From assembly GCA_020744425.1 (NCBI GenBank), contig JAGMUV010000004.1:4402001-4466000 (forward strand): a stretch of DNA of 64,000 nucleotides. Direction: 5' to 3'. Numbering within the stretch: the first letter of the stretch is position 1; every line of letters begins with the position of its first letter. This stretch comes from Dactylonectria macrodidyma. Taxonomy: Eukaryota > Ascomycota > Sordariomycetes > Hypocreales > Nectriaceae. Under the pieces are notes generated by a model. The model made no database searches. It saw nothing but the letters and a program-made list of their open reading frames with translations, and was not told the DNA's origin. Below, piece by piece: positions 23,048 through 33,661 of the stretch. The position numbers were made by a program, and so were the translations under genes.

Positions 23048-23514
23048 GTTGGTATTTGGGCTGTCACAGATATTGAGCCCGGGAAAACAAATCACCAAAC
23101 TATCCCCTCAATTGTCGAAAGGCTCCCGAAAGTACCTTGCCCCACATGACCCCTGTCACATGACAGGTACATGAGGGGAACCCAAAGATGCATCATTAAC
23201 CATTCTCGCCAAAATCGTCATACAAATCAATTTAATGTCATCTATGAGTTCTCAATCAATACTGGGCGAGGCCCTCAATGCATATGGTGATAGCAGCTTT
23301 ATTAGAGAGGATACAGTCGTCGCGAGTAAGAAGGGGATAGTACGCGGCAGCCCGATTTTCCTCCCGCCACAGACCGAGGCTTCAATTTCAACCGTTCAAG
23401 GTGGAAAGGCGCGATCCTGAGGTCAACCAACTGCCCCAGGAGCCCCTATACCTCTTCTAACACTTCGTGCCACTTTCCCTAGTTAGCAGCTGGGCTGAGT
23501 ATACTAATAGCTAG
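23048..23514. other. Intergenic, no gene seen
   Basis: Promoter side of the DUF6604 gene, leading into a transposase remnant. CACATGACCCCTGTCACATG near 23144 contains two CACATG words. Confidence 0.4.
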
Positions 23515-23748
23515 GTCAACAGCTTACAAGAAAGGGGCATTATTAATAGCCAGAACTACGAGTTAAGAGAGGGGTCAAGACTACAAGAGTGGAAGCCGAC
23601 CTCTGCAGCAGAATTATATGTCTGGCTTGGAATCCTAATTTATATCGGAATCCATAAAGAAATCGCAATTGAAGACCATTGGAAAACCCCTAAGCTGGCA
23701 GATCAGCGCCCTGAACGATCATCTTACCAAAAGCTCATTCGTATATAG
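23515..23748 (+). pseudogene. piggyBac-type (DDE_Tnp_1_7) transposase fragment
   Basis: One open stretch without a start codon reads LQEWKPTSAAELYVWLGILI, followed by YIGIHKEIAIEDHWKTP and a stop at 23746. The Trp-x-Pro-Thr-x-x-Glu-Leu...Trp-x-Gly-Ile-Leu-Ile-Tyr-x-Gly-Ile-His-Lys-Glu pattern is characteristic of the N-terminal part of fungal piggyBac-like transposases. The DDE catalytic region is absent on either side, so the element is dead. Terminal repeats or TTAA duplications were not found. Confidence 0.7.
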
Positions 23749-25303
23749 GGCAGGTTGATGATTGTTGGATGTCGAGTGTGACGCACGTTCGAGTATAGGC
23801 CTGGATCGGGCATTGACAGTGAGAATTAAATTGGTGGTTTCTCAGTTAAAATATCTGCCTGATGCCTCAGGCCCATATACCTCTTTTTTTCGTCCCTGTC
23901 CCTACTTGTGCCACACCCCCAGCTTTTCTGGACCAGACCTTCTGTACGCTTGAGAGCTAGGCTGCATGAGAATGTGATGGATTGTGTTTTTGCTAGCTAA
24001 AGCAACGAACGGTCTGTCTGAGAGAGATCGGCACCGTCGTTGGTTGCTTTATATTTAGGTGTGAATTGGAACGCCGCTTGAACAGCGTCCTGACACCCAG
24101 CCCACTAACAGTCACGTAGGACGGCTTCCAGTATGATTCACGTCTGTGCTCATTGTTTTACTCTATGTTCTGTGGCAGAAGGGCCAAGGACCATTACTTT
24201 TACCCATGCCTTGAGGAACGAAAGATGGTGGATCCTGGCGTCAGTCGCATGTTCAAGCGGCGTTCTGTTTTACGCCTAAAATATGAGGCATCCAGCGACA
24301 TCGGTCATCCACATCAGGACACCATTTTCGCCCCTTTAGCTAGGCATGACAATGCACATCAATATACCGAATTCACACTCAGAGTATCTAGCTTCATGAT
24401 GTGTTAGTCAGCCTACCAGTCCATCTCGATGGCGTGAGCGGGGTAGCCCGAAAATGCTGCTTGTTCACCACATTTCTAAGACAAGTGCTTTTGTTGGGCT
24501 CTTTCTTTCACAAGGCAAGTGCCTTGCTTCTCAGGCTCGTTCCGAAAGGCATTGGCGGACCCGTAGGGGACCGGTCTCCCGTATAAAATGATGTACCTCT
24601 TATTACGGCATGTCAATTAGGCTTAGAGGCAGTTCTAATAAGAACGGTGGGCAGTCGGAATAAGGGAGGCCGTGGGAGAGGCCCGCAGAGCGCTGGAGGT
24701 GGATCGGCTTGGCCTCCATCAGACCTTGCAAAGGATCTGTTGCCACCAAACAACCAGGGTGCCCCGGAGTGAGCCGATCTTGCCAAGCGCTCCACTCTCC
24801 ACGCTCGATGCAGACCTTGGCGGACCTGGAGTTTTGTTGATTCTTTTCGTCTTTGCCAGCTCGCATTGCCTCCCATTTCTGCGTTGCCCGGATGGCCCAA
24901 GTCCCCTAGGTTTATTGAGCACCGAACAATCCTAGCAGCAATCACAGTCCCGCAAGGCAAATGAAAACTCAATTGCCACACGCGCAAGGCCCACAGGCCT
25001 CACTAGCCAGCCTCCCATTCGAGCCTAGTACACGGACTTAGCGACAGCCATCAAGCCTCGTATTGTCGACATGTGGTCCAAATACGGGATGATTTGTTGG
25101 AGCACACTCCACCATGTGCTGGCTTTTAACCCCTATCAGGGATCTAATAATAGAGGGAGTCTACTGCCTCAGGCACCATCAATCCCACAACGTACCTTAC
25201 TTAAGGGAGTGAACTGCTCCCGCCAAGCGATTGTTTCCCGATCGGCTTCTCAAGTGCAAATTGTCACGCGATTAGATCAGATATCCGACAGATTTCCTTC
25301 ACG
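23749..25303. other. Intergenic, no gene seen
   Basis: About 1.5 kb with no supportable gene. The last 200 bp form the promoter and leader of the GH17 gene. Confidence 0.5.
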
Positions 25304-26328
25304 ATGAAGCTCCTCAACTCAGTCGCCACGCTGGCAGCCGCCATCCTGCTCCTACCAGGACAGGCTATGGCCGGCACCTACAAGGGTTTCAGCATGGGAG
25401 CCAACAGGGCCGACGGAGCCTGCAAGAGTCAGGCGGATTGGAAGAAGGACTTCCAAACCATCAAGGGCTGGGGCAAGGGCTTCAATGCCGTCCGCCTCTA
25501 CGCTACCAGCGACTGCAACAGTAAGCTCGGAAATATTCCGCAAAATGTTTAAACAACATCTCGGCTGACACGTTTGCGATGTAGCGCTGGCCAATGCTGT
25601 CCCGGCTGCCAAGGCTACCGGCATCAAGCTCCTCGTTGGCGTCTGGGCTACCGACGACGGCCACTTCGGAGCTGAGAAGGCTGCCCTGCTCAAGGCAATC
25701 AAGACCCACGGTACAGGTTGGATCGCCGCCATCAGCGTTGGCTCCGAGGATCTCTACCGCAAGGACATTACCCCCCAGAAGCTTGCTACTCAGATCTACG
25801 ACGTCCGTGGCATGGTGAGACAGTACAACAAGAACCTCAAGGTGAGTGAATGCCTCACCCTACCCGTGCATGCCTTATCTAATGCACTGACAGGTCGGCC
25901 ACACCGATACGTGGACGGCTTGGGTCGACGGCGCCAACGACGTCGTCACTAAGGCATGCGACATCGCTATTACCAACGGATTCCCTTACTGGCAAGGCGT
26001 CAACAGCAAGGATGCCATCCGGAAAAAGACGTTCCAGAACTCATTCTGGTCTGTCCAGAAGCACGTCAAGCAGGTCAACTCGAAAGCAAAGGTGTGGGTC
26101 GGAGAGACTGGCTGGCCTACCGCGGGCGCCAGCTTCCAGGGCGCAGCAGCGACGACGACCAGCCTGAAGAACTACTACGCCAGCGTTGCTTGCTGGTTGT
26201 GGGCCAAGCCTGATACCAGCGGCTTCTGGTTCACGGCATTTGATGCTCCCACCGCCAGCCCTGAGGTCGAGAAGCACTTTGGAATTGCCGATTCCAAGCG
26301 CAAGCTCAAGTTCGCCTTGCCTTGTTAA
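25304..26328 (+). CDS. Secreted glycoside hydrolase family 17 beta-1,3-glucanase
   Basis: Exons 25304..25520, 25585..25841 and 25894..26328 encode 302 residues, the usual length of a minimal fungal GH17 enzyme; introns of 64 and 52 nt. A signal peptide spans residues 1-23 (AAAILLLPGQAMA). The (beta/alpha)8 signatures are present: YKGFSMGANR, FNAVRLYATSDC, IKLLVGVW, AAISVGSEDLY with the likely acid/base Glu127, VGHTDTWTAW, and KVWVGETGWPTAG with the nucleophile Glu229. The family cleaves or rearranges beta-1,3-glucan in the fungal wall, or plant and fungal glucan outside the cell. No Ser/Thr stalk or GPI signal is seen, so it is probably released or loosely wall-associated. Confidence 0.93.
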
Positions 26329-27692
26329 GCGACTGATTTACACACATTGGGATACACGGCGCGTAAATTTTCTTTCACATAGATTACTTTAATATAAAAG
26401 AATAATTGCACATGCACAAGAACAGGAATCAAATTGTAGAACTGCACTCCAAGGTTTTAAGGCGAAAGGATCTAATCGCATATCTCACACGTGGATTTCT
26501 GTCATCCACTGCACTGCTCCAACGCGTACTTTGATCAAGGCGTTTGTGACACCCCCGAAGCTGCTTCGGTCTAGGCGGTCGGGCTTTGCTATGCACTTAA
26601 AGAGGCTCTACTTACATCCGCTCCCTGCTGGAGCCTCACTATTGCTAAGGAAGAATCGAAGAGGAACCATACAACTGCAGTCATATGCCAGATAAGTCGA
26701 AAGACTCACGACGGACCATGCCGCACGAAGCCTTGGAAAAGTCAGTCCCTAAGCGATCGGGATTCATTTGTGTACTCATCAATGACATGCCAAGATGGTC
26801 TGACTCGGTTTAGAGTATGTTACTGGCAATCTAGAGCTGGGAACTGTCAGTCAATATTTTCTTATCTCTGTATACTCGCTAGATGTCTCTGATTGAAACT
26901 TGTGTATCAAACTCGGCCTTTTTCTTCCATTTGGCCCGATACCAGAACATTGGTTGTGCGACCACGGGCAGTTGAATGCAGAATTTTCGTTTGACGTTAA
27001 CATAGAACGGTGTCATACTTCAGAGGATTTGGTGATACTGTCCTCTTACAAGGTTTAGTGCACAGCACATTACACCGAGACATGACAAAGTCTTGTATCT
27101 GAATTGGAAACACTGGCTACTACTCGCGGGCTCTATACTAAGATTCCGATTCCTTCTTACTAAACCCCAAGGTTATCCTACACATCAGCTGGCAAGCCGC
27201 AATTCTCGTTTATGAAGTAAAAGATGGAAACAATAGATCATGGGTTAGGCAACAATGAAAATTGAAGCAGGTAAAGATTAGTACTGACTTATAACTTGGA
27301 TCTCTAGTTGTCTAAAATCACACAAGGTATTACGCCTCTAATTTAAGATACTAATTTTAACATGATTTTGCACACAATTACCATTTTACATACAGTAGTT
27401 CATCAGGGAGCAATAAAGGCATCTCAAGAGCATTTCTATAGTATTTGCAAAGCGTTTACTTAGCGAGCATGGAAAATACTCTGGCTGTATATAGTGATAT
27501 ATGCCAAGTCAGCCTAATTGTTGCCGGAGATCATAAATTTGGTAGGCTTGAAGAGATAGAAAAGTGGGGTTAAGCAGTAGCTAAAGATATCTATACAGCT
27601 AAATAAGTGCCGGGTTTCTCCTTGCGCCTGACTCGCTCCAGCAGTGAGTCCGGCCCCGCCCTCATGTAACTATAATAATATTCTTAGAATGT
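26329..27692. other. Intergenic, no gene seen
   Basis: About 1.4 kb between the convergent GH17 and ribonuclease genes; both 3' untranslated regions fall here. CGAAGCTGCTTCG near 26558 is a short perfect hairpin. No coding signal. Confidence 0.5.
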
Positions 27693-28230
27693 TTAAGTAC
27701 AAGCGACAAATGCGTTCCCGCTCGCCCCTGTGTGCGTGATGGTGCCTGCCTGTTTACATGATGTGTTGATAACAACTCGATCCGGACCGGGTGAACCTAT
27801 TAAATCATTGTTAATTAAGTAACAGATGGTCGATGTAGTAAGAAAACGAAACTATCACTCACCTCCAGTATACAAAGATCCGCTACTCAAAATCGGAAAT
27901 TCTTGGTATGGTCCAGACACAGCAAAAGTAAAAGCCTCATAATTATTGTATGTGTGAGGGTATCCGCCGACAGTTGTGCCAGCATTGTAGTGATTGCAAG
28001 CTCGAACGCTGGCTGCATTAACTTGAGCAGCTGTGTAGTAGTTTGAGCCACTTATCGGATATTAGTATTCTCTCGATTCGTAGAACATGGTATAGTAGTC
28101 AAAAATAAAATGAAGGGAATACTAGCCATTGGGCGTCGGCCCGCTTCTCAAGAGCTGCGAGCTGGGCCGGAGCGCACAAGACACCGGGAACGATTGCTAG
28201 CAACGCCGCGACAGATTTGATGATATACAT
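27693..28230 (-). CDS. Guanyl-specific ribonuclease, RNase T1/F1 family
   Basis: Three short exons, 28230..28127, 28050..27863 and 27796..27693 (minus), give 131 residues. A signal peptide ([11 protein letters not shown]) and a Kex2-type Lys-Arg at 29-30 precede a mature chain of about 100 residues. The active site is complete: His67 in YPHTYNNYE, Glu85 in PYQEFPI, Arg104 in DRVVIN and His119 in ITHTGASGN. Four cysteines (35, 53, 111, 130) match the two disulfides of RNase F1. The family cuts single-stranded RNA after G by a 2',3'-cyclic phosphate. Intron 2 is GT-AG. Intron 1 needs a GC donor (TG|GCTAGT) with a TACTAAT branch site; this is the only join that restores Cys35-Gly-Ser, as in the family. 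Secreted; role probably nutrient RNA or defence. Confidence 0.9.
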
Positions 28231-28283
28231 GGTTGGTTATGTGAGGAACAAAAGCAGATTGGGTAAGTGCGAGAGGTGCCACC

Positions 28284-28293
28284 TATAATTATA
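28284..28293 (-). promoter_or_regulatory. TATA-like box of the ribonuclease gene
   Basis: TATAATTATA about 55-65 nt upstream of the ATG at 28230; the sequence reads the same on both strands. Confidence 0.45.
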
Positions 28294-30297
28294 CCTGGGC
28301 TACTACTGAATCCTCGTCTCCCAACTTTCAGAAATCACATCGGAACCAAAAACACGGCATATATCCCCATATGGCTAACACGCTTGTTGCCATGTAGATA
28401 AGATGCAGACGAAGCTTAGTCCAAAAAGGTAGGTAGCATCTGGTTCACACATGTGGCCAATCGGATTGGCTGAGTTAGCGCGTGGGGGATAACAGTATCT
28501 CATGTGATACCACCACGGATACCTAAGGAGTCCTAAGGTAAGAAGGTTGTAGCTGAATGTGACTTAATCCTCTGAAAGCCCGTCGTTGGATGTAACAGTC
28601 TGCCTCTTACTAAACACGCCGCAATCCGGGATCAATTGGGCTCGCAGGGTATTTAGGTATCTTTCTCTCGAATTCAAGGTCCTATCGGTTTGCTCTCAAG
28701 TTCATGAACACAGATGGAGCCACAGCAACATTTCAAATAGCGACGGAAATTTTTAAACAAGCCTTCAGGGATGATATGTTAATACGGTTAATCTAAGATG
28801 CCCAAGTTGCGCTTGCCTTGGTCCGGCGCCCTGTGATGACGGTCTAGCGGAGGACGGTAACTCTCTCGATGGGTTTAGTTGATGAAATGGAACTAAAACT
28901 CAATTCGCTAAGCGATCAATAATTATGTCGGGTAGCGCATTAATCAGTAGATGAATGCAACCTGGTTGTATGGAAAGCTAAGGAGCGTGGCGGTCCGAAC
29001 TCGTAAAGTGCAGGTGCTCATGCATATCCTCTGTTGGGTCGATGATTGGAGTTCCTCCGCTCTTTCTTCAAGCATCCCGACAGATTGTGCGCGATAGGTG
29101 TATGGGGGTTGCAGGAAGGATGGAAACCGGTTTTGGCGTTTATCAGTAATAATTATTCGTAGGCCAAGACTCTACAAACTCTGTCGACCGGCCGTAGATT
29201 CCTGATCTGGAAGGTGGAGATGGTTTGGTACCACACCTAGTCGAGGGCTTGCATGTATGTCATTCGAGGAATCTAGCTCTGTTTTTTTTTTATCGGGCAC
29301 CCACTGAGGCCGACCTGTCGTCATGTTAGAACCATTACATTTGACATAACCGTTCGGGCAAACGGAGTGCTCCATCCGAGGGCCTGGTGAGATTCGTTAG
29401 ACGCCACTTCGTGGCAAGTCGTGAACCTCCTCGAGTAGTACCTTGGAAGCCACAAGAGTGGCAAGTGCCTAGACGAAACTAAAATGCATTTCACGGATGC
29501 AGTAGGTGGCCTCAACTCAAGGAAAGCTACCGACGATTGCCAAAAAAGTCAGAGCATCAGAGCGAAGCATTGCGGCTTTGACTTGGCCAACATTCTCAGT
29601 TCAGTATCATGGCCGCTACTGTCACATCAAAGATACCAGCCATCAAAAGCCGAAGTCGTAAGTTTTTGGTACTCTTCTAAGATATCAGGGCTCTGCGAGG
29701 ATGCAGAGATGCCAAGGCCGCCATGCGCTGCCATCACATCATCAAAGCTAGCAATGCGACAAGATCAGTTGTAAACTTTATGTCCCTGTTCAAATCCACG
29801 AGGTATTGTGGTGAAATGAGTCTCTGGCTGTAACCCCCGTAATAGAGTCACTTGAAAAACATGATTGATGTTATGCACCCTCCCAAGAACTCAATTCAAT
29901 GGCGAAGACGAACTTATTATATGTATCTGGCTGCTGTTCTGGTAGATCTGAGCTTCAAAAACCAAGATTACTCTGGTGCTCTGAGCATCTAAGAATGTCT
30001 GCGTGTCGATAGACTACACCAGATTACCATGCCATACCATTTTAGAGGGTTGCTGATTTTTCCAATTCCGATAGATGACTGTGCTCGGCTACATGTCAGC
30101 GAGTTCGCTTGGCAGGCGTGCCTCGCCAGCCTCACTTTTGTGGAGAATATGTGCCAGGACAAGGCAGACATGGATTTTAACTCCACTATATCGTCATAAT
30201 AAAGAGATTGAGCTGAAGGAGATGTCTCTTTCTAACATCATCTTTGGAGAGCAGCACGAGCAACGAGGTGGAGCAAACTTCACTTCCTTTGTAAGCA
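28294..30297. other. Intergenic, no gene seen
   Basis: Two kilobases with a few short frames on each strand, none with a family signature or splice support. Possibly decayed coding sequence around 29.5-29.8 kb, but nothing nameable. Confidence 0.45.
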
Positions 30298-30690
30298 ATG
30301 TCTGATCCACTGAGTTTATCAGCCTCCATTGTAGGTCTTATCACTCTCTCCACTGCAGTATACATAACACTCAGCGACTTTGCTGACAGGGTTGAAAGGG
30401 CTCCGAAATCGACGCAAGATTTTCTCCGCGTCTTATTCGAGATGCGCCTGACGCTCACCTCCGTCTCAGGAGTCATTGACTCTTTCAACGGATCCCCCCC
30501 AGACGCATAGCCATGGTGCAGTTGGATCATCCAGTCGTCTGTGTGAGCTAAGCCGTCATGACCTTCACAGACTTGGAGGTGCCGCTCGGCCCGTTCCATC
30601 GCTCCTGCCGGTCACCCTGACAGTAGCCAAGGATGATTACATGTCAGTGCCTGATAGGGCCAAAGTCTCGCTCGTCCACTTTTTTTCTGT
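30298..30690 (+). pseudogene. N-terminal domain of a fungal STAND/NLR-type protein, broken
   Basis: The frame starts MSDPLSLSASIVGLITLSTA, then VYITLSDFADRVERAPKSTQ, a layout typical of the N-terminal domain that precedes NACHT/ankyrin or WD40 parts in fungal STAND proteins. After GVIDSFNGS a run of seven C (about 30494-30500) throws the frame: the homologous continuation RRIAMVQLDHPVVCV lies in the next frame and soon hits TAA before AVMTFTDLEVPLGPF. A further in-register piece, DDYMSVPDRAKVSLVH, follows at about 30640. No NACHT or repeat domain is found downstream. An inert relic of a signalling or incompatibility-type gene. Confidence 0.6.
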
Positions 30691-31479
30691 TGGGTTGTAC
30701 ATATGTGGACCTAGGTCACACTCCCTAGCAACGGAGAGTTGGCTTGGTACGCAGGCATAGTTTCTAGCTCACCGATGCACAGAAGATCATTCATCGCCTT
30801 ATTCGCAGCGTAGGGAAATCTACGCAGAAGGGCTCGGAGTTGCGTCTTTTCCCCGCAGTGACTTTGAGGCTATCGTTCGCACTTGCTGACTCGAGTAGGC
30901 GGCGTGGCGAGTTGAACGAAGAGACACCCACACGAGGGATGCAAGGGGGCTGACCGAACGATAGTTACTCTCAAACACGTGGAGAGAGAAGCGGTCAGAG
31001 TGGCAGCCATTCCCTTCGCGGGGTCACGAGGAATCAGTAGTGAATCATCGGAGCCAAATCGGGTAGCCCAACCAATGATCTGAGATATTGTGGCTAGCTG
31101 AGGTTGCCAGCCGCGCTGTAAGCTGAGCCTGTTCACGGCTCTGGAGCGTTCGATATTGGCGCCAATCGAGCTCGTGGCCGGCTAGACCAGCACGGGAGCG
31201 GGGCCGGGGTAAACATTCCAGTGTTTAATGCGTGATGGCAGAAGCACATTGGCTGCAGGTCTCCAGTTTGAGGTGTCCATCAATATCGTTTTGAGTTTGA
31301 GACTGGCATGCGTAACATGCTGGCGTTTCTGAGCGTGGCAGGACAAGAGTGTACTGAAGCAGATGGTAGAGAATGATGGTCTATAAGAGAAGAGCCGCTC
31401 GCATCGTAATGTACGTGGTAGGCCTGGAAATCAACCACTTTATTCAATCGACTTTTCTACCCTACATCAAAACAAAATC
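30691..31479. other. Intergenic; promoter of the FAD oxidoreductase
   Basis: TATAAG at 31382-31387 lies about 95 nt upstream of the ATG at 31480 and is a plausible TATA box. No gene otherwise. Confidence 0.5.
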
Positions 31480-33186
31480 ATGGCGCTCCGAATTAAAGGA
31501 CTCCAGGGGATGCAATACTCCCGCAAGGGCTCTCAGTTCGAGGAATCAGACTACTCCTACTTCAACCAGCAGTACGCAACATCGTCCTACCAAAAGAAAC
31601 ATGACATGAACCCCGCTCTCATTGTTCAGCCCAAGGACGACGACGACGTCGTCAAGACGGTGCAATGGGCTCGAGACCACAAAGTCTCCGTCGCCGTCAA
31701 GAGCGGTGGGCACCAGTACAGTGGTGCATCGTCTACCGGAGACAAAAACATCCAGATCGATCTCACCAACACCTACAAAGACATGATGGTCCTACCATCT
31801 GATAAGGTTTCACCCGATAGGGCGTTGGTGTACGTCGGTGTCAGCATCCAGCTCCAGGACTTCAACGCCTGGCTCGGACACAATGGACTCTTTGTTCCTC
31901 ACGGGCAATGCGCCTTTGTTTGCACCGGTGGGCATGGTCAGACTGGCGGTTATGGCCAGCTTGGTCGTAGCTTCGGCCTTCTCGGGGATCACATCAGGTC
32001 CATTCGCATGGTGGACAATGATGGTTACATTCATGAAGAGATCACCAAGGACAACAAACCCGACCTTTTCAACGCCATTCTTGGAGGCAGTCCCGGCAAC
32101 TTTGGGATCATAACACACTACATCATTGAGGTGTACCAGGCTAAAAGCTACATGGGAACCGTTGCAGGTCCACACAAGTACAAGGGGCCACATTGGATGA
32201 AAGGGCTCTTTGTGTACAGGGCCGACATCCTCAAACAGCTACTCACTATCCTCGCTAAAATGTCTGACGATGCTACGATGCCTCGAGGCTACGACCTTTG
32301 CGTTAGCGTTCTCAGCACCAACTTCCCGGTTAGGCTGCTGTTCCCCTCGTTGCAGGATGACTCATCGTATCAAGACATATTGGAGAAGATTGCGAAGGCT
32401 CTCGAAGAGAAAGTCCTCAACCTGCTGAATGGAAAACTACCTGCCATCATTGTGGTTTATGCGCAGTGGTGTCCAATCACCAAGGATGATCTGTATGACA
32501 AGACTGTCGATAACTGGTTCCAGCAATTTCGTGACCTTCGTGAGCACACTCGCTTCCTTCTTCTCGAAGAGGACGATGGTAACATGGCCGAGATCACCGC
32601 GAAATGGATTTTCCCTAAACGACGAGAATTCAACCTCCCTTATGTCAAGCGTACCTATGCTACAAACTCCAGGACCCTTTCTAAGAACGGTTGGGTCGAC
32701 GTTGTGGTGCAGCGTCTCAACTTGATCCTCGACCCGAACCAGAAGTTAGGCGAGGATAAGACTGCCAAGGAAGGAAAGATCTACGACCATTGCAAGCTTT
32801 CAGTACAGATCCAAGGCTTTGGAGGCAACAACTCTCAATTCTACGTCAACAGGGACAATGGCACCTCCTATAGCTGGAGAGACTCGACGGTTGTGCAGAC
32901 CATGGACTGTTTCCATGATGCGGACGACCAGTACCATGAGTACGCCGTCGAGTGGCAGAAGAATAATGATACCATTATGATTGGCCCGCAGAGCACATTC
33001 AGTCAGCAGGACAAGCGTCTTCTCTGGGGCTCATGGGGCGACTGGGATATGTCGAAGCCGGAAGTTTGGAAAGCTTATTATGAGAATGAGGACAAGTACC
33101 AGAAGCTGGGCAAGGCAAGGGGCTTGGCCGATCCGGATGGAACCTTCACTGCCAACCCATTTGCTGTCGCAGCTATCAAGCAGTAA
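31480..33186 (+). CDS. FAD-linked oxidoreductase, probable bicovalent flavin type
   Basis: Single exon, 568 residues, no signal peptide. The FAD_binding_4 (PCMH) half carries VAVKSGGHQYSG with the flavin-linking His78 and HGQCAFVCTGGHGQTGGYGQ, in which Cys144 sits where the second flavin bond forms in bicovalent oxidases (Cys-x-x-x-x-x-Gly-Gly-His). AILGGSPGNFGIITHY is the third FAD contact. The C-terminal 300 residues are substrate-domain-like with Trp-rich segments and no classical BBE tail. Bicovalent flavoenzymes of this fold oxidise bulky substrates such as oligosaccharides or secondary-metabolite alcohols. The gene begins a trio with a divergent-to-next Zn2Cys6 regulator and a secreted hydrolase, a small-cluster layout; shared regulation is an inference. 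Confidence 0.9.
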   Translation: MALRIKGLQGMQYSRKGSQFEESDYSYFNQQYATSSYQKKHDMNPALIVQPKDDDDVVKTVQWARDHKVSVAVKSGGHQYSGASSTGDKNIQIDLTNTYKDMMVLPSDKVSPDRALVYVGVSIQLQDFNAWLGHNGLFVPHGQCAFVCTGGHGQTGGYGQLGRSFGLLGDHIRSIRMVDNDGYIHEEITKDNKPDLFNAILGGSPGNFGIITHYIIEVYQAKSYMGTVAGPHKYKGPHWMKGLFVYRADILKQLLTILAKMSDDATMPRGYDLCVSVLSTNFPVRLLFPSLQDDSSYQDILEKIAKALEEKVLNLLNGKLPAIIVVYAQWCPITKDDLYDKTVDNWFQQFRDLREHTRFLLLEEDDGNMAEITAKWIFPKRREFNLPYVKRTYATNSRTLSKNGWVDVVVQRLNLILDPNQKLGEDKTAKEGKIYDHCKLSVQIQGFGGNNSQFYVNRDNGTSYSWRDSTVVQTMDCFHDADDQYHEYAVEWQKNNDTIMIGPQSTFSQQDKRLLWGSWGDWDMSKPEVWKAYYENEDKYQKLGKARGLADPDGTFTANPFAVAAIKQ

Positions 33187-33661
33187 ACTACTTGGGCTTG
33201 AGGGTTGCAATAACAAGACGACTAAGAAAATAATACGGAGGCAACATGCTGAAAACACTGTGCCTCCGTTGCAAATATGGAGATAAATGGGAATGATGAC
33301 TTTGCTAAGTGATGATTGGGTGGCCTAATGATGGAGAACGCGATGCAGTATCTGACGTCAACTGAATATTTATTATCCTGAGTTGCTAGCTTCAGAAAGC
33401 CCTTATTTTATAAGATGTATTCGTAACGCTAGTAGTAAATAATAAGTGTTAACCCTATTTGCGGATCATATGCACTCGTGCCATTTCTTAGCCTAGCTCA
33501 AGGGCTGAGCGAATGTTGTCTTTATACCTCCAAGGTAGTTAAAGAAGCTTGAAATTTGGTAACTACTTTGCCCAAGACGGCAAGGCGTGGTCAGGCATAT
33601 CGCGGGTAGATGCATATCGCAGTTTGCTTTGACTCATTGCAAGAGGTATGCATATGATTCA
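33187..33661. other. Convergent intergenic spacer
   Basis: 3' regions of the FAD oxidoreductase and the Zn2Cys6 regulator meet here; no gene seen. Confidence 0.5.

Noticed and set aside
24613..24987. Minus-strand frame of 124 codons
   Set aside because: Arg/Pro/Gly-rich and overlapped by equally long frames on both strands; no protein features.
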